Source: Planctomycetota bacterium (lineage in GTDB: Bacteria > Planctomycetota > Planctomycetia > Planctomycetales > Planctomycetaceae). From it: DNA of 64,000 bases. Below the pieces are notes generated by a model. It searched no databases. It was not told the origin of the DNA and saw only the letters and a list, made by a program, of their open reading frames with translations. How positions within the stretch are numbered: the first letter of the stretch is position 1; every line of letters starts with the position of its first letter. Made by a program: the position numbers and the translations under genes. Below are positions 54,228 through 62,771 of this stretch, in pieces. The stretch covers positions 1-64,000 of the forward strand of contig JAQBVJ010000005.1 in NCBI GenBank assembly GCA_027623235.1, given 5' to 3'.

Positions 54228-55067
54228 ATGTACGAATCTCACTGGGGCCTGTCCGAATCGCCGTTCGCGTCCCGCCCCTCGACGAAATGGTTTCATGACA
54301 GCCCCGTCCACGATGAGGCGCTCGCCCGGCTGTTTTACCTTATCGAACAGCGGCGAGGTTTCGGTCTGCTGAGTGGCACTTCCGGCACCGGCAAGACACT
54401 CACCTTGCGGCACCTGGCCGAGCAGATTCGGCGATCGCAGCGCCGCGTGGCGAGCGTCAATACGCTCGGCATGGACGGCCACGAATTGCTCTGGCAACTG
54501 GCGGTCTCGCTGGGACTGACTCCGCGCGAGGACGAATCCCGCTGGAACCTGTGGCGACGCGTCACCGATCACACGAAGGCTCTGCAACTGGCCCGCGTTC
54601 AGACGGTCTTCCTGTTCGACCACCTGGAGCGGGCAGACACAACCTGCCACGCGATGGTCGAGCGGCTGTTCTCGTCGGCCAACAGCTCGGGCGGACTGAC
54701 AACGTTCATTGCGAGCGTCCGATCCGGTGATGTCGCCGGCCTGGCGAGCTTCCTCAGCGACCTGTCGGATCTGCGTGTCGAGCTGACAAGTTTTCAAATC
54801 AGCGAGACGGAAGACTTCATTCGCAGCCTTCTGTCGAAGGCCGGCTGCCGGCACGAAGCGTTTTCGAACGACGCCGTCATCCGGATTCACGCCCACTCGC
54901 GCGGAGTGCCGCGGTTGATCAGCCGGCTGTGCGAGCTGTCTCTGATCACGGCGATGGCCGAGGACTCACACGAGATCGACGCCGATCTGGTGGACTCGGT
55001 CGCGGAAGGCCTGGTCTCGACACTCGAACAACCCGCCGAGCCCGTCGCGCAACACGAATACGTGTAG
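54228..55067 (+). CDS. ExeA/GspA-like AAA ATPase
   Basis: 279 residues from the ATG at 54228. It opens 'YESHWGLSESPFASRP', as ExeA-like ATPases do, with Walker A 'SGTSGTGKTLTL' (about residue 50), Walker B-like 'RVQTVFLFDHLE' (Asp followed by His rather than Glu), and arginine-finger region 'IHAHSRGVPRLISRLCELSL', the family's lid helix. ExeA works with type II secretion and related ATPases act in transposition or pilus systems; no gsp genes are present here, so the partner is unknown. A terminator follows 20 bp after the stop. Confidence 0.85.
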   Translation: MYESHWGLSESPFASRPSTKWFHDSPVHDEALARLFYLIEQRRGFGLLSGTSGTGKTLTLRHLAEQIRRSQRRVASVNTLGMDGHELLWQLAVSLGLTPREDESRWNLWRRVTDHTKALQLARVQTVFLFDHLERADTTCHAMVERLFSSANSSGGLTTFIASVRSGDVAGLASFLSDLSDLRVELTSFQISETEDFIRSLLSKAGCRHEAFSNDAVIRIHAHSRGVPRLISRLCELSLITAMAEDSHEIDADLVDSVAEGLVSTLEQPAEPVAQHEYV

Positions 55068-55087
55068 CCGCCCTCCGAACACGAAAC

Positions 55088-55119
55088 GGCCCCGGCAGTT
55101 CCCATGAACAGCCGGGGCC
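55088..55119 (+). terminator. Terminator after the ExeA-like gene
   Basis: GGCCCCGGC/GCCGGGGCC, a 9-bp perfect stem with a 14-base loop, followed by ATTTGTATTT. Confidence 0.78.
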
Positions 55120-55215
55120 ATTTGTATTTCAATCCTTGCGCTTCCGGCTGGTTTGTCGGTAAACTCTGCCCGCTTCATCTGCCTCCCACACAACTCCGAT
55201 TCAGGAACCGTGAAC

Positions 55216-56160
55216 ATGCAACGACGGGAATTCCTTCAGACGGCCGGCGCGATCGCGGCCGGAGCTGCCACGATGTCCGCTTCTTCTTTGCTCGCCGATC
55301 AGCGTGAGCCGCTGTTTCAGATTTCGCTGGCTCAGTGGTCTCTGCATCGGGCTTTGAAGAATGCGAAAACGCTCGACAATCTGGACTTCGCAAAGTTCAC
55401 GAAGGACACCTTCGACATCCCCGCCGTCGAGTACGTCAACCAGTTCTTCTTCGACAAGGCTGACGATTCCGTCTACCTGGGCGAGATGAAAAAGCGAGCC
55501 CTGGACGAGGGCGTCAAGAGTCTGCTGATCATGGTCGACAGTGAAGGCCGGCTCGGTGATCCGGATGAGAAGAAGAGGACTCAGGCCGTCGAGAATCACT
55601 ACAAGTGGGTTCGAGCCGCGAAGTTCCTGGGCTGCCACTCGATCCGAGTCAACGCGGCCAGTGCGGGCGAGTACGAAGAGCAGGTCAAACTCGCCGCTGA
55701 CGGACTGCGTCGCCTCACCGAGTTCGCGGCGAAGCACGAGATGAACGTGATCGTCGAAAACCACGGCGGCCTCTCGTCCAACGGAGCGTGGCTCAGCAAG
55801 GTGATGAAGACCGTCGACCACGAGCGCTGCGGCACGCTGCCCGACTTCGGCAACTTCGGCATCGACCGCAACAAAGGCGAGTGGTACGACCGCTACCAGG
55901 GCACCAAAGAACTGATGCCCTTCGCCAAAGCCGTCAGCGCGAAGACGTACGACTTCGACGAGAAGCGCCCGTTCGTGACGATCGACGGCCGCTGGAAGAA
56001 GGAAACCGACTTCCTGAAGATGATGAAGATCGTGCTGGACGCCGGCTACAAAGGCTATGTCGGCATCGAATACGAAGGCGGCAACCCGGACGAAGTGACG
56101 GGCATCAAGAAATCGAAAGAGCTGCTGCTGCGCTGCGAGGCCGAACTCGCCAAAGCGTAA
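55216..56160 (+). CDS. Tat-exported sugar phosphate isomerase/epimerase-like TIM barrel
   Basis: 314 residues from the ATG at 55216. It starts [10 protein letters not shown], a Tat signal. The barrel is an AP-endonuclease-2/xylose-isomerase-like domain with 'EYVNQFFFD', 'IRVNAA', '[12 protein letters not shown]', '[10 protein letters not shown]' and '[12 protein letters not shown]', supplying the Glu/Asp/His metal ligands. The annotation name is conventional; exported members may act on free sugars or carry out other metal-dependent chemistry such as 3-keto sugar reactions. GGAA precedes the ATG. The next gene, NACHT-LRR, starts 78 bp later on the same strand. Confidence 0.87.
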   Translation: MQRREFLQTAGAIAAGAATMSASSLLADQREPLFQISLAQWSLHRALKNAKTLDNLDFAKFTKDTFDIPAVEYVNQFFFDKADDSVYLGEMKKRALDEGVKSLLIMVDSEGRLGDPDEKKRTQAVENHYKWVRAAKFLGCHSIRVNAASAGEYEEQVKLAADGLRRLTEFAAKHEMNVIVENHGGLSSNGAWLSKVMKTVDHERCGTLPDFGNFGIDRNKGEWYDRYQGTKELMPFAKAVSAKTYDFDEKRPFVTIDGRWKKETDFLKMMKIVLDAGYKGYVGIEYEGGNPDEVTGIKKSKELLLRCEAELAKA

Positions 56161-56237
56161 CCCCGTGTCGTTGCCACGACTGGGGCGGTGTGTGACACTC
56201 TGTGCAGGTCACGACCGTCCCTTTCGCGGAATTCACC

Positions 56238-59200
56238 ATGCCTGTTTCCGAAGCCGTCGTTGCTGGTTTGACTTCCCTGGTCACGAAGTTCGCGTTGCGT
56301 GTGTTCTTCCGTGGACGGGATGTCGGGTTTGTGGAGGGTGAGGATGTCTCGTTCGTCCTGTCCGGCGGGGTGGACATCGCGAAAGATGCGTTGCTGGCAG
56401 AGCGGGAAAAGAAGAATGTCGCCCGCAATGCCGAGGAGATTGCCGACCGCGTCGTGCGGTTGCTGCAGGAGGAGCTGGATGGCGAGAGCGGGCCGATTGA
56501 TCCGAATCTGGTCGCGGAAGAACTCTGCAAGACGCTCGACCATGCTGTGACCACGGGCGATGTGATCTCGCCGGAGGAGTTGGTCGAACAGGCCTTCGAC
56601 TCGAAGTGGCTGGCGGCGGAGCTGCGGAAGCGGCGGCAGCCGGGCGAGCGGGAACTGTCGCAGAGCGGCCGCGTGTTCTACGAGCGGGCGGTGGATCACA
56701 CGGCCCGCTATCTGGTCGAGATGGCCTCGCTGCTGCCCGCTTTTCGGGTCGAGGTGACGAAGGAGAGCCTGACCCACCTGCGGAACATTGCGGATACCGT
56801 CGAGGAGAATGCCCGGAAACTGCACGACCTGCACCAGCATGTGACGAAATCGGATAGCTCAGAGAAGGAACAGGAGTTCGAGGTCGCTTACCGCCACGCA
56901 GTCCAGATGAACCTCGACAAGGTCGAGCTGTTCGGCGCCCGTATCCCGGTCGAGGCCCAGCGAAACCTGCTGACCGACGCCTTCGTCTCACTCAACATCA
57001 GCCGGTCGGGAGACGGCGAGGACGATGACGAGTTGCTGTCGTGCGAGGACGCACTGGGCCTGCTCGGCCAGGGGGCCAGCCGAATGCTGATTCGTGGAGC
57101 GGCGGGCGGAGGAAAGTCGACGCTCATGAGATGGACTGCGATTCAGGCCGCGCGTGGTCTCACTGAGTTCCCGAGAATCGGCCAGCAACAGGCTCTTTCA
57201 CTCCTGCGTAACCCTGGGATAGTTGATTCCGAAACTCCACGATCCGACGAGTCCATTGTTGAGGGTGGCACCGAGCTGCTACTCAACGCTTCTGATCGGG
57301 CAATGTCAAATCATGACCAGGGATCCCCTCAATTTCAGTGGCTTCGCCGCATCCCGTTCTTCATCCCGCTTCGCGACTTCCAGGACGGACAGCTTCCAGA
57401 CCTGGCGGAACTACCGAAGCTGATCGGTAAAGGTGTCGGGAAGCCTCCGGAAGACTGGGTCGAGAAACTGCTCAAGGCCGGGAAGGCTCTGCTGCTGATC
57501 GATGGTGTCGATGAGGTGCCGCCTCAGTACCGCGGGAGAATCCGGGACGAGATCACGGCCGTCGTCAACAACTACCACAAGGACAATCTGCTGGTCCTCA
57601 CGACGCGGCCGGAGGCGGTGCCTCCGGACTGGTTGAAGTCGCTCGACTTTATCGAGGCTCGGGTCGCCTCAATGCCCAAATCCGATGTGGCAAAGTTTAT
57701 TCGGCAGTGGCATCGCGCGGTCGGCAAGAAACTGGCCAGTAGAGGGCAGCCGGACGACTCGCTGGCGGAGACCGCTGAGAAGCTGATCGATGAGCTGGAC
57801 GGAAACGAGGCGGTTACGCGGCTGGCGACCAATCCGCTGCTGTGTGCGATGACGTGTGCTCTGTACCGCGACACTCGCGGGAAGCTGCCGGAGAGTGCCG
57901 CGGAGCTGTGCGAGTCGCTGTGCCACATGCTGCTGCACAAGCGGGAGCGGGAGAGCGGGCTGGCTCTCGAAAAGTTCCCGGTCGAGTACCGCGACCTGAC
58001 CTACCAGCACAAGCGGGACATTGTCCAGGACCTGGCCGTGGACCTGTGCACCAAGGGCGTCTCGCAGACATCATTCGAGACGGCCCGGACAATCGTGGCG
58101 GCGCGGCTGGAGCGGATTCCGGGCCGCTCGCCAGGCGACGCGTCCATCGTGCTGGAATCCCTGATCCTGCGGAGCGGGATGTTGCGGGAACCGATTCCCG
58201 AGCACGTGGACTTTCTCCATAACACGTTCAGTGCCTTCCTGGCGGGGGAGCACTTCGCGATCCAGCAGGATGCCGACTTTCTGCTGAGCGTCCGGCTCTT
58301 CCGACCGCACACGTATGAGCCGGATGCCGCGTTCCTGCCGATCGCCCTGTTCGCGGCGGCGACCGGTGACTTTGCCGGGCCGCTGATCCAGCGGATGCTG
58401 GCGGGCGTCCCGGTCAACCGCAGGCAGACGCGGCGGAAGAACGACCAGCAGCGGGCGCGCGAGCTGATGGCGCTGCGCTGCCAGGCCGTGGCCCATTACC
58501 TGGACCCGAAACTGGAACGGCGGCTGAAGACACTCCGTGAGCGATTGCTGCCACCGCGGAATGTGAGCGAGGGCGAAGCGGTGGCCGAACTGGGTGCGCT
58601 GGCCGTGCCGCATCTGAGATACAAATCAAAGATGAAGGCGTCGCCAGCCGCTGGCTGCATCCGTGCCCTCCGGACCATCGGAACGCGCGACGCACTCGTG
58701 GCCTTGGAATCGTTCCTGCGTGAGAAAGAATCACGCATCAGCGTCCTCAGTGAACTCGTCGCCGCCGTCGACCCGCTTCGCCTCCCGCGGGTCAGGAACC
58801 GTGTTGAGCAGGGGGCGTACCTGCCCGACTGGGTCCGCCCGCGTATCACCCACCTCGATGCTCTGGCGGGATTGAGCAGCCTGCAGACGCTCAACCTCAG
58901 CCGGTGCGAGAGTCTGACGGATGTGTCGAGTCTCGCCGGCTTGAGCGGACTGCAGACGCTCAACCTCCACAACTGCAGGAGTCTGACGGATGTGTCGAGT
59001 CTCGCCGGCTTGAGCGGACTCCAGACGCTCGACCTCCGCGGGTGCGGGAGTCTGACGGATGTGTCGAGTCTCGCCGGCTTGAGCGGACTCCAGACGCTCG
59101 ACCTCAGCGTGTGCGGGAGTCTGACGGATGTGTCGAGTCTCGCCGGCTTGAGCGGACTCCAGACGCTCGACCTCAGGGTGTGCGGGAGTCTGACGGATGT

Positions 59201-59381
59201 GTCGAGTCTCGCCGGCTTGAGCGGACTCCAGACGCTCCACCTCAGCTGGTGCGAGAGTCTGACGGATGTGTCGAGTCTCGCCGGCTTGAGCGGACTCCAG
59301 ACGCTCCACATCATTGGTACAGCGATTGATGAACGGACGCGGGCTATGCTGGTGGAACGCGGTGTCACGATTCGTGGGTGA
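56238..59381 (+). CDS. NACHT-type STAND NTPase with C-terminal leucine-rich repeats
   Basis: 1047 residues from the ATG at 56238 (CGGA upstream). Residues 1-210 form a helical N-terminal region ('SEAVVAGLTSLVTKFALRVFF', 'LPAFRVEVTKESLTHLRNIAD') of unknown function, the usual place for an effector or adaptor. The NACHT core follows: Walker A GAAGGGKST (287-295), 'FIPLRDF', Walker B 'LLLIDGVDE' (418-426), 'LVLTTRPEAVPP' (sensor 1), 'NPLLCAMTCALYR', and 'VDFLHNTFSAFLAGEHF' (winged-helix His region). HEAT-like helices (about 720-860) lead to seven 23-residue LRRs (about 875-1022) and a 25-residue cap. NACHT proteins oligomerise on ligand binding; bacterial ones can defend against phage. The LRR-coding DNA is almost identical repeat to repeat, a sign of recent expansion or conversion. 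Confidence 0.92.
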   Translation: MPVSEAVVAGLTSLVTKFALRVFFRGRDVGFVEGEDVSFVLSGGVDIAKDALLAEREKKNVARNAEEIADRVVRLLQEELDGESGPIDPNLVAEELCKTLDHAVTTGDVISPEELVEQAFDSKWLAAELRKRRQPGERELSQSGRVFYERAVDHTARYLVEMASLLPAFRVEVTKESLTHLRNIADTVEENARKLHDLHQHVTKSDSSEKEQEFEVAYRHAVQMNLDKVELFGARIPVEAQRNLLTDAFVSLNISRSGDGEDDDELLSCEDALGLLGQGASRMLIRGAAGGGKSTLMRWTAIQAARGLTEFPRIGQQQALSLLRNPGIVDSETPRSDESIVEGGTELLLNASDRAMSNHDQGSPQFQWLRRIPFFIPLRDFQDGQLPDLAELPKLIGKGVGKPPEDWVEKLLKAGKALLLIDGVDEVPPQYRGRIRDEITAVVNNYHKDNLLVLTTRPEAVPPDWLKSLDFIEARVASMPKSDVAKFIRQWHRAVGKKLASRGQPDDSLAETAEKLIDELDGNEAVTRLATNPLLCAMTCALYRDTRGKLPESAAELCESLCHMLLHKRERESGLALEKFPVEYRDLTYQHKRDIVQDLAVDLCTKGVSQTSFETARTIVAARLERIPGRSPGDASIVLESLILRSGMLREPIPEHVDFLHNTFSAFLAGEHFAIQQDADFLLSVRLFRPHTYEPDAAFLPIALFAAATGDFAGPLIQRMLAGVPVNRRQTRRKNDQQRARELMALRCQAVAHYLDPKLERRLKTLRERLLPPRNVSEGEAVAELGALAVPHLRYKSKMKASPAAGCIRALRTIGTRDALVALESFLREKESRISVLSELVAAVDPLRLPRVRNRVEQGAYLPDWVRPRITHLDALAGLSSLQTLNLSRCESLTDVSSLAGLSGLQTLNLHNCRSLTDVSSLAGLSGLQTLDLRGCGSLTDVSSLAGLSGLQTLDLSVCGSLTDVSSLAGLSGLQTLDLRVCGSLTDVSSLAGLSGLQTLHLSWCESLTDVSSLAGLSGLQTLHIIGTAIDERTRAMLVERGVTIRG
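58911..59306 (+). repeat. 69-bp tandem repeats encoding the LRRs
   Basis: Six 51-bp backbone segments start at 58911, 58980, 59049, 59118, 59187 and 59256, exactly 69 bp apart. Five are identical and the first differs at one base. Between them lie 18-bp segments that all differ. The unit encodes SLTDVSSLAGLSGLQTL plus six variable-containing residues of pattern x-L-x-x-C-x. Confidence 0.97.
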
Positions 59382-59423
59382 CGGCGATTTCCGGCCCGAG
59401 GATGTCGCGCGCATCCGACCGCG

Positions 59424-59464
59424 CACCGGGAGGGCGAGGCTCCCGCCGAGCCGCACGCGCAACT
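59424..59464 (-). repeat. Dispersed GC-rich intergenic repeat, copy 2
   Basis: On the reverse strand it reads TGCGGCTCGGCGGGAGCC followed by TCGCCCTCCC, matching the plus-strand element at 30285-30326 in about 24 of 30 aligned bases. Both copies are intergenic, near 3' ends of genes. Confidence 0.65.
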
Positions 59465-59484
59465 TTTGAAGTTGCGCACTTCAG

Positions 59485-59575
59485 CCCCCTCTCCCCCGCG
59501 AATGCGGCAGAACCAGCGTTCTCACGCAGATTCGACGCACTCCGCATTCGTAGGGGAGAGGGTTGGGTGAGGGGG
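59485..59575. repeat. Inverted-repeat intergenic element (CCCTCTCCCC...GGGGAGAGGG)
   Basis: Left arm CCCTCTCCCCCG-CGAATGCGG (from 59487) and right arm CCGCATTCG-TA-GGGGAGAGGG (59542-59561) are near-perfect reverse complements with a 34-base spacer, followed by GTTGGGTGAGGGGG. From general knowledge, CCCTCTCCC.../...GGGAGAGGG elements are dispersed in many planctomycete genomes, like REP/MITE sequences. Confidence 0.75.
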
Positions 59576-59618
59576 AATGGGACTCTATCGCGAGCGGGCA
59601 CCGATGAGACGTTTGGTC

Positions 59619-59684
59619 GTAGCCGCGTTCGCCAGAACGCGGGCTGGTTGATGCGCGGCCCGCACTCTGGCGAGGTGCGGCTAC
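59619..59684. repeat. Inverted-repeat intergenic element (GTAGCCGC...GCGGCTAC)
   Basis: GTAGCCGCGTTCGCCAGAAC (from 59619) pairs with the reverse complement of the arm ending GGCGAGGTGCGGCTAC at 59684, with a few mismatches and a 17-base spacer. A second palindromic element directly after the first, probably also a dispersed repeat. Confidence 0.7.
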
Positions 59685-59725
59685 GTCTCACGTGGCACCG
59701 CTTGCGGTCTCTCTCTGTGGACACT

Positions 59726-60019
59726 CACGGGATAACTCCGCGTTCCCACGGGATAACTGTGGGCACCCAGGGGATAATTGTGGGCACCCAGGGGATAACT
59801 CCGCGTTCCCACGGGATAACTGTGGGCACCCAGGGGCTGACTCCGCACGCCCACGGGATCCCTGTGGTGGCTCACGGAATCACTTCAGGCACTCATGGAA
59901 TCACTGTCGTGACTCACGAGATCACTCCGCTCACTCACGGCATCACTGTGTCCACTCACGGAATTTCTCTGAGCACTCACACGATCCCTCGACTGACGCA
60001 GGGCTTGCGGCTGTCGACT
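59726..60019 (+). repeat. 21-bp tandem repeat, 14 units, reading as a THGITxx heptad
   Basis: Units begin CAC or CAG every 21 bp from 59726 to 59999. The first five are near-identical alternations (GGGATAACT followed by CCGCGTTCC or GTGGGCACC); later units diverge. In the plus frame they read H/Q-G-I-T-(P/V)-x-(T/S). Differences at the Gly, Ile and His codons are mostly synonymous (GGG/GGA/GGC, ATA/ATC/ATT, CAC/CAT), which hints at past coding in this frame. I could not find a convincing start codon or ribosome-binding site for a protein that would include it. Confidence 0.9.
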
Positions 60020-60155
60020 GACGAATCCGCGCCGAATGCTCACAGAATCCGCCAGCGGAGTCTCCCTCGCCACCGGAAACCGCGATCTCACCTTCGCCGA
60101 ACCGGTGACCGCGTAACGGGTCAAGGCTTCCAACCGCTCAGAAGGCTCCGGCGAA

Positions 60156-60938
<783 letters not shown>

Positions 60939-61252
60939 TTTGCTTTCCTGATTCAGCGAAGCGGTCTCGATGCGAAATGGCAGAGAATTCTGCGAGGCGG
61001 CAGTCTGACGGACCGTCACGGCTGACGCAAAGGCGCGAAGATGTGCGAAGTGCGGCACGTCACACTTTGTGTAAAGATTCTTCGCGACCCTGAGTTACGG
61101 AGTCGTTGCCTCTTCGTGATCGAAGTTTGGCATCAAAGCTGCTCCGATCAGGGATTCCCGTCAGGCTGCCGTTGATTGTTGCCGCTCGGCACCCGGCATC
61201 CTGACAAACCGGAATTGTGTTTCGAAAAAGCAACGATTCCCGGAGGCGGCCG

Positions 61253-61426
61253 ATGCGAGACTTCGCTACAAGCGTGGTGCGATTCTGCAAAGACGAAAGT
61301 GGTCCGACTTCCGTCGAGTACCTCTTCATGCTCTCGTTGGTCATCTTCGCGGCGATGATTGGAATCACGGCGGTCGGCAATCAGACGAAAGTCCTTTTTG
61401 AACGGTCGAAAAACAAGATTCTTTAA
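61253..61426 (+). CDS. Flp/Fap-type pilin
   Basis: 57 residues from the ATG at 61253 (GGAGG upstream). 'CKDESGPTSVEYLFMLSLVIFAAMIGI' is the Flp prepilin signature: a Gly before the cleavage site, Glu at position +5 of the mature chain and a long hydrophobic helix. Such pilins are assembled by the Tad secretion system into adhesive fibres. No tad/cpa genes are nearby, so it is an orphan pilin gene; planctomycetes often carry several. Confidence 0.88.
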   Translation: MRDFATSVVRFCKDESGPTSVEYLFMLSLVIFAAMIGITAVGNQTKVLFERSKNKIL

Positions 61427-61685
61427 ACAGCGAGAGCAGCGTCTGAAACGGGAGAGTGCGACCGCCGCGTGCCGCGCTGTTGCGGGCAAGTCATCTCCCT
61501 CAGAGGTCGCCGTGAACACGGATCTGAATTCCTCGGCTCTGCTTGAAATTCCGTCTGCAACGCGAATCCGATTTGACAGCAGGAGGCTCGCCTCTTGTCA
61601 GGATCGGCGCTGAATCTTCCAGAGGCTATCGTGATTGCCGTTCGGCGTTTGCCGTCGCAGATCCCACGACTCACGAGGCCTCACA
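61427..61685. other. 259-bp intergenic region, nothing recognised
   Basis: Between the pilin and the SASA-type esterase genes, same strand. No clear hairpin or open frame with protein likeness. Confidence 0.35.
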
Positions 61686-62648
61686 ATGAAACTTCGTCCC
61701 GCTTTTGTGATTCTCCTGACGGCAATTCTGATGCTGTCATTTTCGAGCCAGGCGAAAGCGGAGGACTCGAAGGGAAAGCTCAAAGTCTTCATTCTCGCCG
61801 GTCAGTCAAACATGCAGGGCCACGGCTTTATCAAGGCCGACGAGAAACGCAACGGCGGCAAAGGGTCGCTGGAGTTCATCGCTCGCGACGCGAAAACGAA
61901 AAAGCAACTGGCCCACACGGTCGATGTAAAAGGCAACTGGGTTGTTCGCGATGACGTCTGGATCTGGTACCTGGACCGCAAGGGTGGACTGACCGCAGGC
62001 TTCGGTGCGACCGAAGAGCGAATCGGGCCGGAGTTTCAGTTTGGCCACGTGATGGGAGAGCACTTTAAGGAGCCGGTGCTGCTCATCAAACTTGCCTGGG
62101 GCGGGAAGAGCGTCGCGAAAGATTTTCGCCCGCCGAGCTCCGGTGGGGAAACCGGCGAGTACTACAAACTCGTCGTGAAGCACACCAAAGACGTGCTGAG
62201 CAATCTCAAAGAACACTACCCGGCGTACGACGGACGCGGGTACGAACTGCTGGGTCTCGGCTGGCACCAGGGCTGGAACGATCGCGTCAACCAGGCCGCC
62301 AACGACGCGTACGAGGAAAACCTCTCCAACTTCATTCGAGACATCCGGAAGGATCTCGGCGAAGCGAATCTTCCGTTTGTCATCGCGGAAACCGGGATGA
62401 GCGGTCCCGAGGAAAAACATCCCCGGGCGCTGTCTCTCATGAAAGCGCAGGCGGCGGTCGCGAAGCGTCCCGAATTCAAAGGCAACGTCGCGTTTGTCGG
62501 GACGAGAGAATTTTACCGGCCGAAAGAAGAGTCACCGTCCGGCCAGTCTTACCACTGGAACACGAATGCCGAAACGTATTTTCTGATCGGCGACGGCATG
62601 GCGAAGGCGATGCTCGATCTGCTGAAAGAGCGTGAGGTCGTGAAGTGA
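61686..62648 (+). CDS. Secreted SASA-type carbohydrate acetylesterase-like protein
   Basis: 320 residues from the ATG at 61686. Signal peptide 'FVILLTAILMLSFSSQAKAE'. The SGNH fold is marked by 'FILAGQSNMQGHG' (nucleophile Ser in block I), 'LIKLAWGGKS', 'LGLGWHQGWND' (Gly/Asn block) and a C-terminal 'HWNTNAETYFLIGDGMAKAM' (His). The domain (sialate O-acetylesterase-like, PF03629) removes acetyl groups from sugars. It fits the exported polysaccharide-processing proteins elsewhere in the window. Confidence 0.9.
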   Translation: MKLRPAFVILLTAILMLSFSSQAKAEDSKGKLKVFILAGQSNMQGHGFIKADEKRNGGKGSLEFIARDAKTKKQLAHTVDVKGNWVVRDDVWIWYLDRKGGLTAGFGATEERIGPEFQFGHVMGEHFKEPVLLIKLAWGGKSVAKDFRPPSSGGETGEYYKLVVKHTKDVLSNLKEHYPAYDGRGYELLGLGWHQGWNDRVNQAANDAYEENLSNFIRDIRKDLGEANLPFVIAETGMSGPEEKHPRALSLMKAQAAVAKRPEFKGNVAFVGTREFYRPKEESPSGQSYHWNTNAETYFLIGDGMAKAMLDLLKEREVVK

Positions 62649-62658
62649 TTTCAGTCGG

Positions 62659-62726
62659 CAAGTGTGGCGCGGCTCCGCGTGACGTCTGTTGTGCAGCCCT
62701 CGTCACCGAGTGACGAGCCACACTTG
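62659..62726. repeat. Inverted-repeat element between convergent genes
   Basis: CAAGTGTGGC (62659-62668) and GCCACACTTG (62717-62726) are perfect 10-base complements; inside is a second perfect hairpin CTCGTCAC-CGA-GTGACGAG (62699-62717). It may be a dispersed palindromic repeat acting as a terminator for both converging genes. Confidence 0.65.
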
Positions 62727-62771
62727 TCGCACCTTTGACTCTGGCGGAGACGACGCGAGAGTCCGTTGACC

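Larger units (their letters stand above)
59382..60155. other. 774-bp repeat-rich intergenic region
   Basis: Between the NACHT-LRR stop and the convergent SDR. It is packed with repeats, given separately: a dispersed GC-rich element (59424-59464), two inverted-repeat elements (59485-59575, 59619-59684) and a 14-unit 21-bp array (59726-60019). A long plus-strand frame (59378-60199) crosses all of it but its first half is made of the dispersed elements and is unlikely to be coding. Confidence 0.7.

Noticed and set aside
58911-59306. CRISPR array or diversity-generating retroelement for the LRR repeats
   Set aside because: The repeats are in-frame coding with 51-bp constant and 18-bp variable parts, with no cas genes; no reverse transcriptase or template repeat is present, so neither system fits.
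58731-59479. Minus-strand repetitive open frames opposite the LRRs
   Set aside because: They mirror the LRR DNA repeats; the leucine-rich pattern in the plus frame explains the sequence.
59726-60019. CRISPR-like reading of the 21-bp array
   Set aside because: No unique spacers: the units abut directly and decay gradually, which is a simple tandem repeat.
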